DNA of 64,000 nt. It comes from Gammaproteobacteria bacterium (lineage in GTDB: Bacteria > Pseudomonadota > Gammaproteobacteria > UBA6186 > Azoamicaceae). Shown in pieces: positions 1-9,327 of the stretch (its first letter is position 1; each line of letters begins with the position of its first letter). The notes below the pieces were generated by a model. It had not been told where the DNA came from. It did no database searches and saw only the letters and a list, made by a program, of their open reading frames with translations. The stretch lies in contig JABDCL010000001.1 in assembly GCA_013288135.1 (NCBI GenBank), forward strand, positions 186,001 through 250,000. The letters run 5' to 3'. The position numbers and the translations under genes are program-made.

Positions 1-2
1 GT

Positions 3-320
3 GGAACAGCTCATTCACTCAGTCAAGGCATACGGTATCAAATGGCAGGAAAAACAGGAACAGCTCAAGTTTTCAATTTAAAGCAAAATGAAAAATATGA
101 AGTGAACAAAGTAAAAGACCATTTAAGAGATCACTCCTGGTTTATAGCCTTTGCGCCTGTTAATGAACCTAAAATTGCCATTTGTGTATTAATCGAAAAC
201 AAACATAAAAAAAGTGCCAAAGAAATAGCTAGAATTGTTCTCGATTGTTTTTTTGAACAAGAAAACTTACGTAATCCTTCCCCTCAACTGGGAGTGGGCG
301 TTCTTCAACTTCAGGAATAA
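3..320 (+). CDS. mrdA: Penicillin-binding protein 2, C-terminal part (peptidoglycan transpeptidase)
   Basis: This is the 3' end of a gene whose start lies before the window. The open frame runs from base 3 to the stop at 320. The visible protein contains MAGKTGTAQVF, the KTG box of the transpeptidase domain, followed by HSWFIAFAPV and the final beta-strand and helix typical of class B penicillin-binding proteins. PBP2 cross-links lateral-wall peptidoglycan at the inner membrane during elongation and works with the RodA polymerase, whose gene starts 4 bases downstream. The mrdA-mrdB order supports the assignment. The SxxK and SxN motifs lie outside the window. Confidence 0.93.
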   Translation, partial: GTAHSLSQGIRYQMAGKTGTAQVFNLKQNEKYEVNKVKDHLRDHSWFIAFAPVNEPKIAICVLIENKHKKSAKEIARIVLDCFFEQENLRNPSPQLGVGVLQLQE

Positions 321-323
321 AAA

Positions 324-1421
324 ATGTATTATCGCAATTCCAACTCGAATAAATCAATCCTGCATATCGATTGGCCACTTCTTTTAGGCCTGATAATACT
401 CTCTGGTTTAGGATTATTTATTCTTTACAGTGCTAAAGAAACCATTGGACCTTTATATCAACAATTGATGAAGCTTGGCCTTGCGACTTTATTAATGGTA
501 GGGACTGCACAAATTCCACCTCGATTTCTCCGTGCTGTCGCACCTTGGCTTTATTTTAGTGCTCTTATTTTACTGATGTGTGTACTTTTCATTGGTATTA
601 TCGCAAAAGGAGGACAACGTTGGCTTGATTTATGGATTGTTCGATTCCAACCAGCTGAATTGATGAAGCTCGCGGTTCCTTTAATGCTCGCTAGATATTT
701 AGATGATCAAATTTTGCCACCAAAATTTAAAACCTTAATTATTCCATCTATAATCATAGCAATTCCTGTCATTTTAATTGCAAAACAACCTGATCTTGGC
801 ACCGCCTTACTTATCTTAAGTGCGGGACTGTTCGTTTTATTTTTTTCTGGGGTAACTTGGAAGCTTATCTTATCATTCAGTGCTATCGTTATCTCTGCCA
901 TACCTCTATTATGGCCTTTTATGCATGAATATCAGCGGCAACGGATCTTAACTTTATTAGATCCAGACCAAGATCCTTTGGGAAAAAGTTACCAAATCAT
1001 CCAATCTAAAATTGCCGTGGGATCTGGTGGTCTGTCTGGTAAAGGTTGGTTAAATGGCACTCAGTCTCATCTTGAATTTCTTCCTGAACGTGCAACAGAC
1101 TGTATTTTTGCGGTATTTGGAGAAGAGTTTGGCTTGCTAGGCAGTTTGGTCTTGCTTGCTATTTATTTGTATATTATTATTCGAGGGTTAATTATCGGCG
1201 TGCAAGCTCAGAATACTTTCTGTAGACTGTTAGCGGGTAGTTTAGTCATGACATTTTTTGTGTACATAACTGTAAACATTGGAATGGTAACTGGTATTTT
1301 ACCTGTTGTCGGAATACCACTTCCCTTAGTCAGTTATGGAGGTACATCATTGGTCACACTCATGATAGGGTTTGGTATGCTTATGTCCATACAAACGCAT
1401 CGAACATTACTTTATAAATAA
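324..1421 (+). CDS. mrdB: RodA, peptidoglycan glycosyltransferase of the elongasome
   Basis: A 365-residue polytopic membrane protein of the SEDS family (RodA/FtsW/SpoVE). It polymerises lipid II into glycan strands with PBP2. About ten hydrophobic segments are visible. Family signatures include GGQRWLDLWIVRFQPAELMK near residues 92-112, KQPDLGTALL near 155, GSGGLSGKGWLNGTQSHLEF near 233-252 (which includes the SEDS loop) and the C-terminal GIPLPLVSYGGTSL. Length matches the family. It starts 3 bases after the mrdA stop, so the two are co-transcribed and probably translationally coupled. Confidence 0.97.
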   Translation: MYYRNSNSNKSILHIDWPLLLGLIILSGLGLFILYSAKETIGPLYQQLMKLGLATLLMVGTAQIPPRFLRAVAPWLYFSALILLMCVLFIGIIAKGGQRWLDLWIVRFQPAELMKLAVPLMLARYLDDQILPPKFKTLIIPSIIIAIPVILIAKQPDLGTALLILSAGLFVLFFSGVTWKLILSFSAIVISAIPLLWPFMHEYQRQRILTLLDPDQDPLGKSYQIIQSKIAVGSGGLSGKGWLNGTQSHLEFLPERATDCIFAVFGEEFGLLGSLVLLAIYLYIIIRGLIIGVQAQNTFCRLLAGSLVMTFFVYITVNIGMVTGILPVVGIPLPLVSYGGTSLVTLMIGFGMLMSIQTHRTLLYK

Positions 1422-1459
1422 CTTCCCATGAGGTTAATACAATCTTTAAAGGAAAATCA

Positions 1460-2506
1460 ATGTCAAAATATTTATCTGGAATGCAGCAAGTATTTTTTTT
1501 TCTATTTGTAAATGTTCTACTTTTAAGTGTAAATAGTGCGCATGCCAGTACCAATAAAATGTTATTTAAAAAATCCTTTGCTGATCGAAAAGACGTACAA
1601 GCCTTTATTTTAGAAATGGAAAAAAAACATCAATTTGATCCACAACAATTAAAAGCCTTATTTAAATCGATTGCTTCAGAACCCAAAGTATTGAAAGCCA
1701 TTTCTAAACCTTATGAACGCCTTCCTTGGTATCGTTATCAAAATAGTGTGGTCTCGGATAAACGTATTCAAGGGGGTGTAAAATTCTGGAAAGAAAATGA
1801 AGCTGCTCTAAAAAAAGCAGAGGTCCAATTTGGTGTTCCTGCTGAAATCATTGTTGCCATTATTGGGGTTGAATCTAAATATGGTACAATTAAGGGAAAA
1901 TTTCCCGTCTTACAAACTTTAGCCACACTGGCGTTTGATTATCCTCGACGCGCAAAATTTTTTCGTAAAGAGTTAGAAGCTTTTCTCTTGTTAACAAAAG
2001 AGCAAGGGTTTGATCCTCTTAAGATGCTTGGATCTTACGCAGGTGCTATGGGCAACCCTCAATTTATGCCCAGCAATTACAGACAATATGCAACCAATCT
2101 TTCGGGTCAGGGTCCAAGTGATATTATTAATAACATGAATGATGCGATTGCCAGCGTTGCTAATTATTTTAAAGCGCATGGTTGGAAAAACGGCGAGTCC
2201 ATTGCACATTCTGCTAAAATATCAGGCACTCAGCATCTATCTTTAAATAAAAAAGATCGCAAAAACCCTAAGCCTGCTATTTCTCTAAAAAATCTTGCGA
2301 AATATGGGGTTCATCCTGCAGAAAAAATAAAACTACCGAATAAAGAAGCATTGACCGCATTTATCACTCTTGAAAGTGCCAATGATAATGAATATTGGTT
2401 AGGATTTAATAATTTTTATGTTATCACACGCTATAATCCCAGCACCCATTATGGCATGGCCGTCTTTCAACTCAGTGAACACATTCGGGCGTTGCATGAA
2501 AGTTAG
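1460..2506 (+). CDS. mltB: Membrane-bound lytic murein transglycosylase B
   Basis: A 348-residue GH103 lytic transglycosylase that cleaves the MurNAc-GlcNAc bond with 1,6-anhydro product formation. The N-terminus is a hydrophobic export signal (about residues 9-29, ending SAHAS). I see no convincing lipobox, so a soluble periplasmic (Slt35-like) form is possible. The catalytic glutamate is in IIGVESKYG (near residue 138), and AGAMGNPQFMPSNYRQYA and the C-terminal FYVITRYNPSTHYGMAV are family signatures. It is 38 bases after mrdB, in the same elongasome operon, and overlaps the next gene by 11 bases. Confidence 0.95.
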   Translation: MSKYLSGMQQVFFFLFVNVLLLSVNSAHASTNKMLFKKSFADRKDVQAFILEMEKKHQFDPQQLKALFKSIASEPKVLKAISKPYERLPWYRYQNSVVSDKRIQGGVKFWKENEAALKKAEVQFGVPAEIIVAIIGVESKYGTIKGKFPVLQTLATLAFDYPRRAKFFRKELEAFLLLTKEQGFDPLKMLGSYAGAMGNPQFMPSNYRQYATNLSGQGPSDIINNMNDAIASVANYFKAHGWKNGESIAHSAKISGTQHLSLNKKDRKNPKPAISLKNLAKYGVHPAEKIKLPNKEALTAFITLESANDNEYWLGFNNFYVITRYNPSTHYGMAVFQLSEHIRALHES

Positions 2507-3395
2507 CAGCAATATTAATAGTGTTCCATTATTAAGAACTGGATTAGTTCTGGTGTTGACCTGTATTATTGCCCTCAGTTTGAATGGCTGCGGAAAAAAA
2601 CGTTCGATTAAAAGAGATGGTCCTCCCCCTAAACATCTTATTCCAAACATTCATAAGATACCCGATGCGGTTCCTAAAGTAGAACCTATTCACGGTAGTA
2701 AGGGAAATCGATTTGGTAAATCGAATACTTATAAAGTAAAAAATAAACGCTACACAGTTTTAAAAACCAGCAAAGGATATGTCGCGAGAGGTCATGCGTC
2801 CTGGTATGGTACTTTATTTCATAAACGAAAGACATCGAGTGGTGAACCCTATGATATGTTTAAAATGACGGCTGCACACCCAACTTTACCCATTCCTACC
2901 TTTGTAAGAGTCACGAATCTTGAAAATGGAAAATCGGTGATTGTGAAAATTAATGATCGAGGTCCTTTTCGTTGCAAACGTTTAATTGATCTTTCTTATG
3001 TGGCTGCAGCAAAATTAGATATTTTAGGTCGAGGAACAGGACATGTAGAAGTTAGATCGGTTGATCCCAGGGATCATGGAATGCACGCTGCCAAAAAGTT
3101 ACTTGCAAAAAATAACGAACCCGCTCCCAAATCCAAAAAACAAAAAGTACTTGCTCAGAATGCTCAAAAAATGTATCTACAGTTTGGCGATTTTCAACAA
3201 AAAACAAAGGCAGATGAATTAGTACGTAAAATTGGGAAATTATCTAAAGCACCAATCCAAATTACGCAATCCAAGAAATCTAAATCCCCTACCTTCTTGG
3301 TTCATATAGGTCCACTGCGCGATCATGAGGCGATAAAATTAACACAGCAACTTGCCAGTTCGAAATTACCCTCTCCGACGGTGATTACGAAGTAG
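2496..3395 (+). CDS. rlpA: RlpA family septal lipoprotein (lytic transglycosylase, SPOR domain)
   Basis: About 299 residues. The open frame extends further upstream, but I chose the ATG at 2496 because it gives a clean lipoprotein signal (MKVSSNINSVPLLRTGLVLV then SLNGC, Cys as lipidation site) and only an 11-base overlap with mltB. The double-psi beta-barrel core is visible as GHASWYGTLFHKRKTSSGEPYD, TLPIPTFVRVTNLENGKSV, VKINDRGPF and LSYVAAAKLDILGRGTGHVEV. A C-terminal SPOR-like region (YLQFGDFQQKTKADELVRKI to the end) would bind denuded septal glycan. RlpA family members digest naked glycan strands or act as septal structural lipoproteins. Confidence 0.93.
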   Translation: MKVSSNINSVPLLRTGLVLVLTCIIALSLNGCGKKRSIKRDGPPPKHLIPNIHKIPDAVPKVEPIHGSKGNRFGKSNTYKVKNKRYTVLKTSKGYVARGHASWYGTLFHKRKTSSGEPYDMFKMTAAHPTLPIPTFVRVTNLENGKSVIVKINDRGPFRCKRLIDLSYVAAAKLDILGRGTGHVEVRSVDPRDHGMHAAKKLLAKNNEPAPKSKKQKVLAQNAQKMYLQFGDFQQKTKADELVRKIGKLSKAPIQITQSKKSKSPTFLVHIGPLRDHEAIKLTQQLASSKLPSPTVITK

Positions 3396-3399
3396 AAGG

Positions 3400-3537
3400 C
3401 TAACATCCCCCCGAATAAGTCTCGCAAGCTCGACTTATCCGGCCCCCTATGAAGGGGGCGATGGAACGTCTTACACCCCCTTCATAGGGGGTCGATGTCG
3501 CCGAGCGAAAAGTAAGGCGGCATCGGGGGGATGTTAG
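3400..3537. repeat. Nested inverted-repeat element (MITE/BIME-like) between convergent genes
   Basis: The element is bounded by perfect 15-bp inverted termini, CTAACATCCCCCCGA at 3400-3414 and its complement at 3523-3537. Inside are a second perfect 16-bp inverted pair (CCCCCTATGAAGGGGG at 3443-3458 against 3476-3491) and shorter stems at 3416-3438 and about 3493-3524. It has no coding capacity. It lies between rlpA (+) and a minus-strand gene, so it can also act as a two-way terminator. It is likely a non-autonomous mobile or REP-type element. Confidence 0.75.
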
Positions 3538-3565
3538 GCTTAGGTTACAGAATTGACCCTTCTCC

Positions 3566-4276
3566 CTAAATATCAAAAACAACCCCCACCTCAACCTGGC
3601 TAACGGTAGGTTTAATAGTTGTATTCTTCGTCACTGGATCAACAGCAACAAACATTTTTGCTTTTCTGTAAGCTGTATGACTATAATCTAACCTCACTGA
3701 AAATCGCTCACTGACTGCTTGACGAATCCCCACCCCATAACGAAAACCACAACGATACTTATTTATATTCACTAAGGTATTATCTGTCGTCATAATTGAT
3801 AACTTTCTTTTGGCGTAAGCCAATCGACCATAAAACAAGGTATCATCTGTCACTAAAAAGCCTGGTAATACACTGACTCCAAAACTACGACCCATTTTAT
3901 AGGTTGTTGTATTGAGAGTCATATGGACCCTTTCAAAATTAGAATATTTAAATTTATCTGAACCGGTATTTACATTGATTTCCCCAGCCAAATATAGATT
4001 TTTACGATCTCCCTCGCGAGCTGCAAACTGCATTGCGTAACCCCCAAAAAGAGAACCGAACCATCCTTTTCCAGCTTGTTGGATTTTATCGGTTACATTA
4101 AAATTCTGAGCAACTGATATTATCCTAGAATTCTTTTGAAAGAACACCGTTTCAGGCCCAGTACCCAACCCTACATAAAACCCCTCGGTACTGATAGCAT
4201 CCCAGTCGATGCTACCCCAGCAAGAAGTGGAAAATACCAACAACATGCCCCCTATCAATCCTGTTGTCCTTAACAT
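3566..4276 (-). CDS. Outer-membrane beta-barrel protein (porin-like)
   Basis: A 236-residue protein with an N-terminal signal peptide (MLRTTGLIGGMLLVFSTSCWG). The mature part starts with GFYVGLGTG and alternates short amphipathic strands with charged turns. It closes with VEVGVVFDI, the usual C-terminal barrel strand. The fold resembles small OmpA/Opa-type or P44-like surface proteins. Function beyond an outer-membrane barrel cannot be read from the sequence. It is a single gene, divergent from dacA and convergent with rlpA. Confidence 0.72.
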   Translation of the reverse strand: MLRTTGLIGGMLLVFSTSCWGSIDWDAISTEGFYVGLGTGPETVFFQKNSRIISVAQNFNVTDKIQQAGKGWFGSLFGGYAMQFAAREGDRKNLYLAGEINVNTGSDKFKYSNFERVHMTLNTTTYKMGRSFGVSVLPGFLVTDDTLFYGRLAYAKRKLSIMTTDNTLVNINKYRCGFRYGVGIRQAVSERFSVRLDYSHTAYRKAKMFVAVDPVTKNTTIKPTVSQVEVGVVFDI

Positions 4277-4349
4277 TTTTTTCTCCCTAGGCTAAGTTAT
4301 ATAGGATAATTATAGACGACACTTTCCATAAGCGTGAATTCAATAATCA

Positions 4350-4358
4350 TGGTATACT
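4350..4358 (+). promoter_or_regulatory. Candidate extended -10 promoter of the dacA operon
   Basis: TGGTATACT is an extended -10 element (TGN followed by TATACT) 41 bases before the dacA start, in the divergent region between dacA and the barrel protein gene. No strong -35 box is seen, which is usual for extended -10 promoters. Confidence 0.4.
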
Positions 4359-4398
4359 TAAACATAACATTAGCTTTGCCATTGGGGGTTATAACAAG

Positions 4399-5589
4399 AT
4401 GCAACTGAAACCAAAATTTCTTACTTTTTGTGTATTATTCTTTTTGCCCATCACCGTTTTCGCTAGTCTCCCTCCGCTACCTCCCCCTGTACCTATTGTT
4501 CCGGCACCCCCCACATTAGCCGCTAAATCTTATCTACTCATTGACTTCTTAAGTGATGCAATCATTGCGCAACAAGACATTGACCAACATTTAGAGCCTG
4601 CCAGTCTCACTAAAATGATGACTGCTTTTGTCATAGATCAATCCATCAAAGATGGAAAAGCTAAGCTTACCGACTTAGTTCACATCAGTCAAAAAGCATG
4701 GCATGCCCCAGGTTCACGTATGTTTTTAGAGGTCAATACAGAAATACCTTTGGAAGATTTATTACGCGGCATTATTATTCAATCTGGGAATGATGCCTCA
4801 ATTGCAGTAGCAGAGCATATTGCCGGCGATGAAAGTACATTTGCCGAATTGATGAACTATTATGCACAACAGCTAGGAATGACGAATACCCACTTTGTCA
4901 ACGTCACAGGACTTCCACATCCCAACCACTACAGCAGTGCAAAAGACATGGCCCTCTTAGCAAAAGCACTGATTCGACATTTCCCCGAGTCCTATAAAAT
5001 CTATTCAGAAAAAGAATTTACCTACAAAAATATTAAACAGATTAACCGCAATCGCTTATTGTGGAGAAACGAACTCGTCGACGGCATAAAAACAGGTCAC
5101 ACGGATACAGCAGGATACTGTTTAGTTGCTTCGGGACAAAAAAATGGAATGCGTTTAATTGCGGTTGTCATGGGTGCTAAAACCGATGAAATTCGAGTGG
5201 AAGAAACCAACAAGTTGTTAACTTATGGTTTCCGATTTTATGAAACACGTAAATTGTATCCTGCAGGAACTTCTCTCAAACAATCGCGAATTTGGATGGG
5301 TACCGAAAAACAAATAAACCTAGGATTAAAGGATGATCTTTATATCACCATTGGACAAGGTCAATATGAAAGACTAAAAGCCATTGTTAACGTCGACAAA
5401 GAGATCAAAGCGCCTACAACTGAAGGTGCGGTGTTGGGTTCACTGAAAGTCCAAGTAGAAGATAAACTCATCATTGAAAGACCCATTGTTGCATTGCACC
5501 CCGTGGCAAGTGGCGGGTTCTTAAGTAGAACTTACGACCGCCTTGCGCTCTCCGTGCAAACACTTTGGGAAAAAATCACTGTCCAATGA
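4399..5589 (+). CDS. dacA: D-alanyl-D-alanine carboxypeptidase (PBP5/6 type)
   Basis: A 396-residue low-molecular-weight penicillin-binding protein that removes the terminal D-Ala from peptidoglycan stem peptides in the periplasm. It has a signal peptide (about residues 1-22) followed by a proline-rich stretch. The active-site motifs are SLTK (S69, K72), SGN (129-131) and KTG (231-233, in GIKTGHT). The C-terminal beta-sandwich domain follows, and the end has an amphipathic membrane-anchor-like helix (SRTYDRLALSVQTLWEKI). It overlaps the next gene by 4 bases (ATGA), heading a dacA-dat-ybeD-lipB-lipA operon. Confidence 0.96.
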   Translation: MQLKPKFLTFCVLFFLPITVFASLPPLPPPVPIVPAPPTLAAKSYLLIDFLSDAIIAQQDIDQHLEPASLTKMMTAFVIDQSIKDGKAKLTDLVHISQKAWHAPGSRMFLEVNTEIPLEDLLRGIIIQSGNDASIAVAEHIAGDESTFAELMNYYAQQLGMTNTHFVNVTGLPHPNHYSSAKDMALLAKALIRHFPESYKIYSEKEFTYKNIKQINRNRLLWRNELVDGIKTGHTDTAGYCLVASGQKNGMRLIAVVMGAKTDEIRVEETNKLLTYGFRFYETRKLYPAGTSLKQSRIWMGTEKQINLGLKDDLYITIGQGQYERLKAIVNVDKEIKAPTTEGAVLGSLKVQVEDKLIIERPIVALHPVASGGFLSRTYDRLALSVQTLWEKITVQ

Positions 5590-6464
5590 GCATCATTGCT
5601 TATTTGAATGGTAAATTTATTCCAGCCGAAGAAGCATCCATTTCTCCCTTAGATCGGGGAATGGTATTTGGAGATGGGGTATACGAAGTTATTCCGGTTT
5701 TTAATCGAAAAATCTTGTATTTAGAAGAACATTTAGATCGCTTAAATCAAAGTTTACAGGGGATCCGCATGACGCTTCCCCATACTCACGCTGAATGGAA
5801 ATCTTTATTAACCACATTGGTTGAAGAAAACAACTTAAATCATGGCGGAGAACATCAATGGATTTATCTACAAGTGACTCGAGGTTTTCAACTGGTTCGC
5901 GACCACCAAATTCCAAATAATTTAACCCCAACCGTTTTTGCCATCAGTTATCCTAAGATCCTCACTTCAAAAGAGGAACAAGCTCAAGGCATTAAAGTCA
6001 TTGCAACCACAGACATTCGTTGGAAATATTGTTACATTAAAACCACAGCACGATTAGCGTACACTCTCATGTATCAAGAAGCAAAAGATGCAGGCGTCGA
6101 TGAAGCCATCATCATTAACAATGGTTATGCTCTAGAAGGAACCTCCAGTAATTTTTTTATGGTTCGTCACGGAGTTATCAGCACTCCTCCCAAAGGACCT
6201 CTGTTATTAAGCGGTATTACCCGAGATAAAATCCTTGCACTGGCTGAAAAGCACAAAATTCCTTATCGCGAAAATAAAATTTCTGAACGAGAATTATTAA
6301 AAGCCGATGAGATCTGGATCACCAGTTCAATACGGGGGATTTATCCTGTTGTAGAATTTAATGGAGAACCCATAAGCAATGGTAAAGCAGGGCCTTTTTG
6401 GAGCAAAATGTGGGATTATTATGCAGAAGACATTACTAACCTTTCCTTGTCAGTTTCCAATTAA
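5586..6464 (+). CDS. dat: D-amino acid aminotransferase, PLP fold type IV
   Basis: A 292-residue class IV aminotransferase. I use the ATG at 5586, which overlaps the dacA stop as ATGA, rather than an earlier in-frame ATG inside dacA. PLP binds through a lysine in CYIKTTARL (K152). SPLDRGMVFGDGVYEV and GYALEGTSSNFF are class IV signatures. It interconverts D-alanine and D-glutamate with 2-oxo acids and so can supply or recycle D-amino acids for the wall, which suits its place behind the carboxypeptidase. A branched-chain aminotransferase or aminodeoxychorismate lyase role is less likely given this context. Confidence 0.88.
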   Translation: MSIIAYLNGKFIPAEEASISPLDRGMVFGDGVYEVIPVFNRKILYLEEHLDRLNQSLQGIRMTLPHTHAEWKSLLTTLVEENNLNHGGEHQWIYLQVTRGFQLVRDHQIPNNLTPTVFAISYPKILTSKEEQAQGIKVIATTDIRWKYCYIKTTARLAYTLMYQEAKDAGVDEAIIINNGYALEGTSSNFFMVRHGVISTPPKGPLLLSGITRDKILALAEKHKIPYRENKISERELLKADEIWITSSIRGIYPVVEFNGEPISNGKAGPFWSKMWDYYAEDITNLSLSVSN

Positions 6465-6681
6465 AATTGTAGGCCCTGCAAACGAATCATTTGAAGGATT
6501 AGTCGTGGGTATTGTAAGACAGTATGTTCCCGATCTAGGCGAAGGCGCAATTACAGTTCGATACAGTGAAAATGGCAAATATATCTCTATGACTGCTACA
6601 ATTAATGCAAAAAGCCAAGAACAATTAGATAATTTGTATCGTGCCTTAAGTGGAAATTCAGATATTTTAATGGTCCTATAA
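6421..6681 (+). CDS. ybeD: DUF493/YbeD family small protein
   Basis: An 86-residue protein starting at ATG 6421 (MQKTLLTFPCQFPIKIVG), which overlaps the end of dat by 44 bases. It has the DUF493 pattern: PCQFPIKIVG near the start, ESFEGLVVGIVRQYVPDL, YISMTATINAKSQEQLDNLYRALS and a short hydrophobic end. The fold is an ACT-like alpha/beta domain. The exact role is unknown, although it is regularly found between dacA and lipB as here. A longer start at 6379 is possible but would deepen the overlap. Confidence 0.9.
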   Translation: MQKTLLTFPCQFPIKIVGPANESFEGLVVGIVRQYVPDLGEGAITVRYSENGKYISMTATINAKSQEQLDNLYRALSGNSDILMVL

Positions 6682-6720
6682 AACTAATGGCTTTATGAAA
6701 TTTGACTCTAGGAAAAAAAC

Positions 6721-7386
6721 TTGCGTGAAAAACTTACCATCCGTCACTTTAAACTAACACCCTATGAAACTTCCTGGCGTGCAATGCAAACATTTACGGA
6801 ACAACGTTTGCCAACAACGCCTGACGAACTGTGGATCCTCGAACATCCTCCCGTTTTTACGCAAGGTTTGGCCGGAAAACCGGAACATGTTTTACAAACA
6901 ACTCATATCCCTGTCATTAAAACTGACAGAGGGGGTCAAGTCACTTACCATGGTCCCGGACAATTAATAATTTATGTATTACTCGATCTGCATCGATTAA
7001 AATTAAGTATTCGAACGTTGATCTGCACCCTCGAACGTGCAGTGATTGACATGTTAAACGATTTTGGCATTCATGGACACACGATACCCCATGCACCCGG
7101 TGTTTATGTCAACCATGCCAAAATTTGTTCCTTAGGGCTTAGAATTCGTCGAGGATACAGTTACCATGGTTTAAGTTTTAATGTTGCCATGGATTTAACA
7201 CCGTTTTCCTATATTAACCCATGTGGATATAAAGATTTAAAAATTTTACAATTCAGTGACTTAATTGGAGCAACAGCTATTTCAAAAGCTGCGCCTGCTT
7301 TAATTCTTCACTTAACAAAACATCTGGGCTACACTGACATTCTGCATACTAAAAGCAATCTGCATACTGAAGGGCTATTTGCATGA
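6721..7386 (+). CDS. lipB: Octanoyl-[acyl carrier protein]:protein N-octanoyltransferase
   Basis: A 221-residue LipB. It moves the octanoyl chain from ACP to the lipoyl domains of 2-oxoacid dehydrogenases and the glycine cleavage H protein. Motifs are [55 protein letters not shown] (the conserved K and the catalytic Cys region) and [20 protein letters not shown]. The start is TTG at 6721 with GGA 7 bases upstream. No in-frame ATG would keep the conserved N-terminal strand. It overlaps lipA by 4 bases. Confidence 0.96.
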   Translation: MREKLTIRHFKLTPYETSWRAMQTFTEQRLPTTPDELWILEHPPVFTQGLAGKPEHVLQTTHIPVIKTDRGGQVTYHGPGQLIIYVLLDLHRLKLSIRTLICTLERAVIDMLNDFGIHGHTIPHAPGVYVNHAKICSLGLRIRRGYSYHGLSFNVAMDLTPFSYINPCGYKDLKILQFSDLIGATAISKAAPALILHLTKHLGYTDILHTKSNLHTEGLFA

Positions 7387-8366
7387 TACAAGTCGACAAA
7401 CTCAATCCCAATCAAAATCCAACAGATCCCAATAACAAACAACGGGGTCAAGCTAAAATGGCGCGGATCCCTATAAAAATTGAACCCACTGAACATTTTT
7501 TACCTAAACCCGATTGGATCCGTATAAAAGCCTCCAGTTCAGCTCAAGTTGCTAAACTTAAACGTTTGTTACGTGAACATAAACTTCATACCGTGTGTGA
7601 AGAAGCCTCTTGTCCTAATTTAAATGAATGTTTTGGCCATGGTACAGCAACTTTTATGATCATGGGTGACAAATGTACACGTCGTTGTCCTTTTTGTGAT
7701 GTCGCGCATGGTCGACCTGATCCACTTGATCAAAATGAACCCATCAATCTTGCTAAAGCCATCCAAGCAATGGAATTACGTTATGTGGTTATCACCTCAG
7801 TCGATCGCGATGATTTGCGTGATGGTGGTGCTACTCATTTTGCCAATTGCATTCGAGAAACCCGAGCTTTAAGTCCTAACACCCAAATCGAAATTTTAGT
7901 CCCCGATTTTCGAGGACGCATGATGCTTGCTCTAGACAATCTCTCGCTCTTCCCCCCTGATGTATTTAATCACAATGTTGAAACAGTTCCTCGTTTATAC
8001 AAAGCAATAAGACCTGGCTCAGATTTTTTATGGTCTCTACAATTAATCCAAGAATTTAAAGCGCGCTTTCCTAACATTCCAACAAAATCCGGATTAATGT
8101 TAGGCTTAGGTGAAACCGACGAAGAAATAAAAGAAGTGTTGATAGAAATGCGCAAATATAACTGTGATCGATTAACGCTCGGCCAATACCTTCAACCCAG
8201 TAAATTTCATGCACCACTCGATAGATATGTAACGCCTGAAACTTTCAATGCACTCGGAGAATTTGCTCGCTCCATCGGTTTTGAAAATGTAGCCAGTGGC
8301 CCCTTGGTGAGATCTTCTTACCACGCGGATTTACAAGCTGCAGGACAATTTGGAAATGATGTCTAG
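7383..8366 (+). CDS. lipA: Lipoyl synthase (radical SAM)
   Basis: A 327-residue radical SAM enzyme that inserts two sulfurs into protein-bound octanoyl groups. The auxiliary cluster motif is [12 protein letters not shown] (near residue 77) and the SAM cluster motif is CTRRCPFC (near 103). [13 protein letters not shown] and [10 protein letters not shown] are further family blocks, and the C-terminal RSSYHAD carries the serine ligand. The first 35 or so residues are polar and poorly conserved. The ATGA overlap with lipB shows coupled translation. Confidence 0.97.
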   Translation: MIQVDKLNPNQNPTDPNNKQRGQAKMARIPIKIEPTEHFLPKPDWIRIKASSSAQVAKLKRLLREHKLHTVCEEASCPNLNECFGHGTATFMIMGDKCTRRCPFCDVAHGRPDPLDQNEPINLAKAIQAMELRYVVITSVDRDDLRDGGATHFANCIRETRALSPNTQIEILVPDFRGRMMLALDNLSLFPPDVFNHNVETVPRLYKAIRPGSDFLWSLQLIQEFKARFPNIPTKSGLMLGLGETDEEIKEVLIEMRKYNCDRLTLGQYLQPSKFHAPLDRYVTPETFNALGEFARSIGFENVASGPLVRSSYHADLQAAGQFGNDV

Positions 8367-8387
8367 CAATAATGCCTAATGACCTCG

Positions 8388-9089
8388 TTAATTTCCTCGC
8401 ACTATCCCTGCACCCTGACCAAATAAAATTTTCTTAGCTTCTGCTGAAAGTGTCGTTTCTGGATTCATTTCCCGAGCAATATCATAGGCACGTCTTACAG
8501 CAGGTCGCGCTTCAATTAATTTAAACCATTTTTTAAGGTTTGGAAAATTCTCTAGATCCTGTTGTTGTTTCTCATAAGGGACAATCCAAGGATAGCAAGC
8601 CATATCGGCAATAGAATATTCATCTGCAATATAATCCCGATCTTTAAGATGTTTATCCAAGACGGCATATAAACGAGAAGTTTCTTTGGTATAACGTTCA
8701 ATGGCATAAGGAATTTTTTCTGATGCATACTGAGTAAAATGATGCGTTTGCCCAGCCATGGGTCCAAGTCCTGCAACCTGCCAAAATAACCATTGCACTG
8801 TATGATAACGATTATGTAAATTTTTTGACAGAAACTGACCAGTTTTTTCAGATAAATATAAAAGAATAGCCCCAGACTCAAAAAGAGAAATGGGTTCACC
8901 CCCTCCGGACGGATTATGATCAACTATCGCAGGAATTTTGTTATTAGGAGATATTTTTAAAAATTCAGGTTCAAATTGTGCACCTTGCCCAATATTGACT
9001 GGGATTATTTTATAAGGTAATCCAGATTCTTCCAAAAAAATGGTTATTTTATGACCGTTTGGTGTAGTCCAATAATAAAGATCAATCAT
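8388..9089 (-). CDS. yfcG: Glutathione S-transferase-like disulfide-bond oxidoreductase (YfcG type)
   Basis: About 233 residues, with the start placed at ATG 9089 (MIDLYYWTTPNGHKITIFLEE) behind GGAGG. A 30-residue longer start exists but lacks family similarity. It has a thioredoxin-like N-terminal GST domain with TPNGHKI, SPNNKIPAIVD and LFESGAILLYLSEKT, then the all-helical domain with WLFWQVAGLGPMAGQTHHF and DYSIADMACYPWI. The YfcG/YghU group reduces disulfides with glutathione and lacks the classical catalytic Tyr or Ser. It is a single gene, convergent with lipA. Confidence 0.88.
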   Translation of the reverse strand: MIDLYYWTTPNGHKITIFLEESGLPYKIIPVNIGQGAQFEPEFLKISPNNKIPAIVDHNPSGGGEPISLFESGAILLYLSEKTGQFLSKNLHNRYHTVQWLFWQVAGLGPMAGQTHHFTQYASEKIPYAIERYTKETSRLYAVLDKHLKDRDYIADEYSIADMACYPWIVPYEKQQQDLENFPNLKKWFKLIEARPAVRRAYDIAREMNPETTLSAEAKKILFGQGAGIVRGN

Positions 9090-9327
9090 GTCGCCTCCAT
9101 TCATCAAGGGTTCAAATTTGAACTTCGGACAAAGTATGTCAAATCCAGATTCGAGCCCGTCATCATTCAAAGATTCCATCCTAACAATAAAAATCTGTTA
9201 AGAGTAATTCCAAGAAGTTAATGTTGTTCGTATTGTATCAGAAGCTGGCGGTCTTAGAAATAGCCAAGCTAGTTTTACTAGGAGCAAAAAATAGGCATCT
9301 TGACTTAATGAAATATATCTTTTTATA

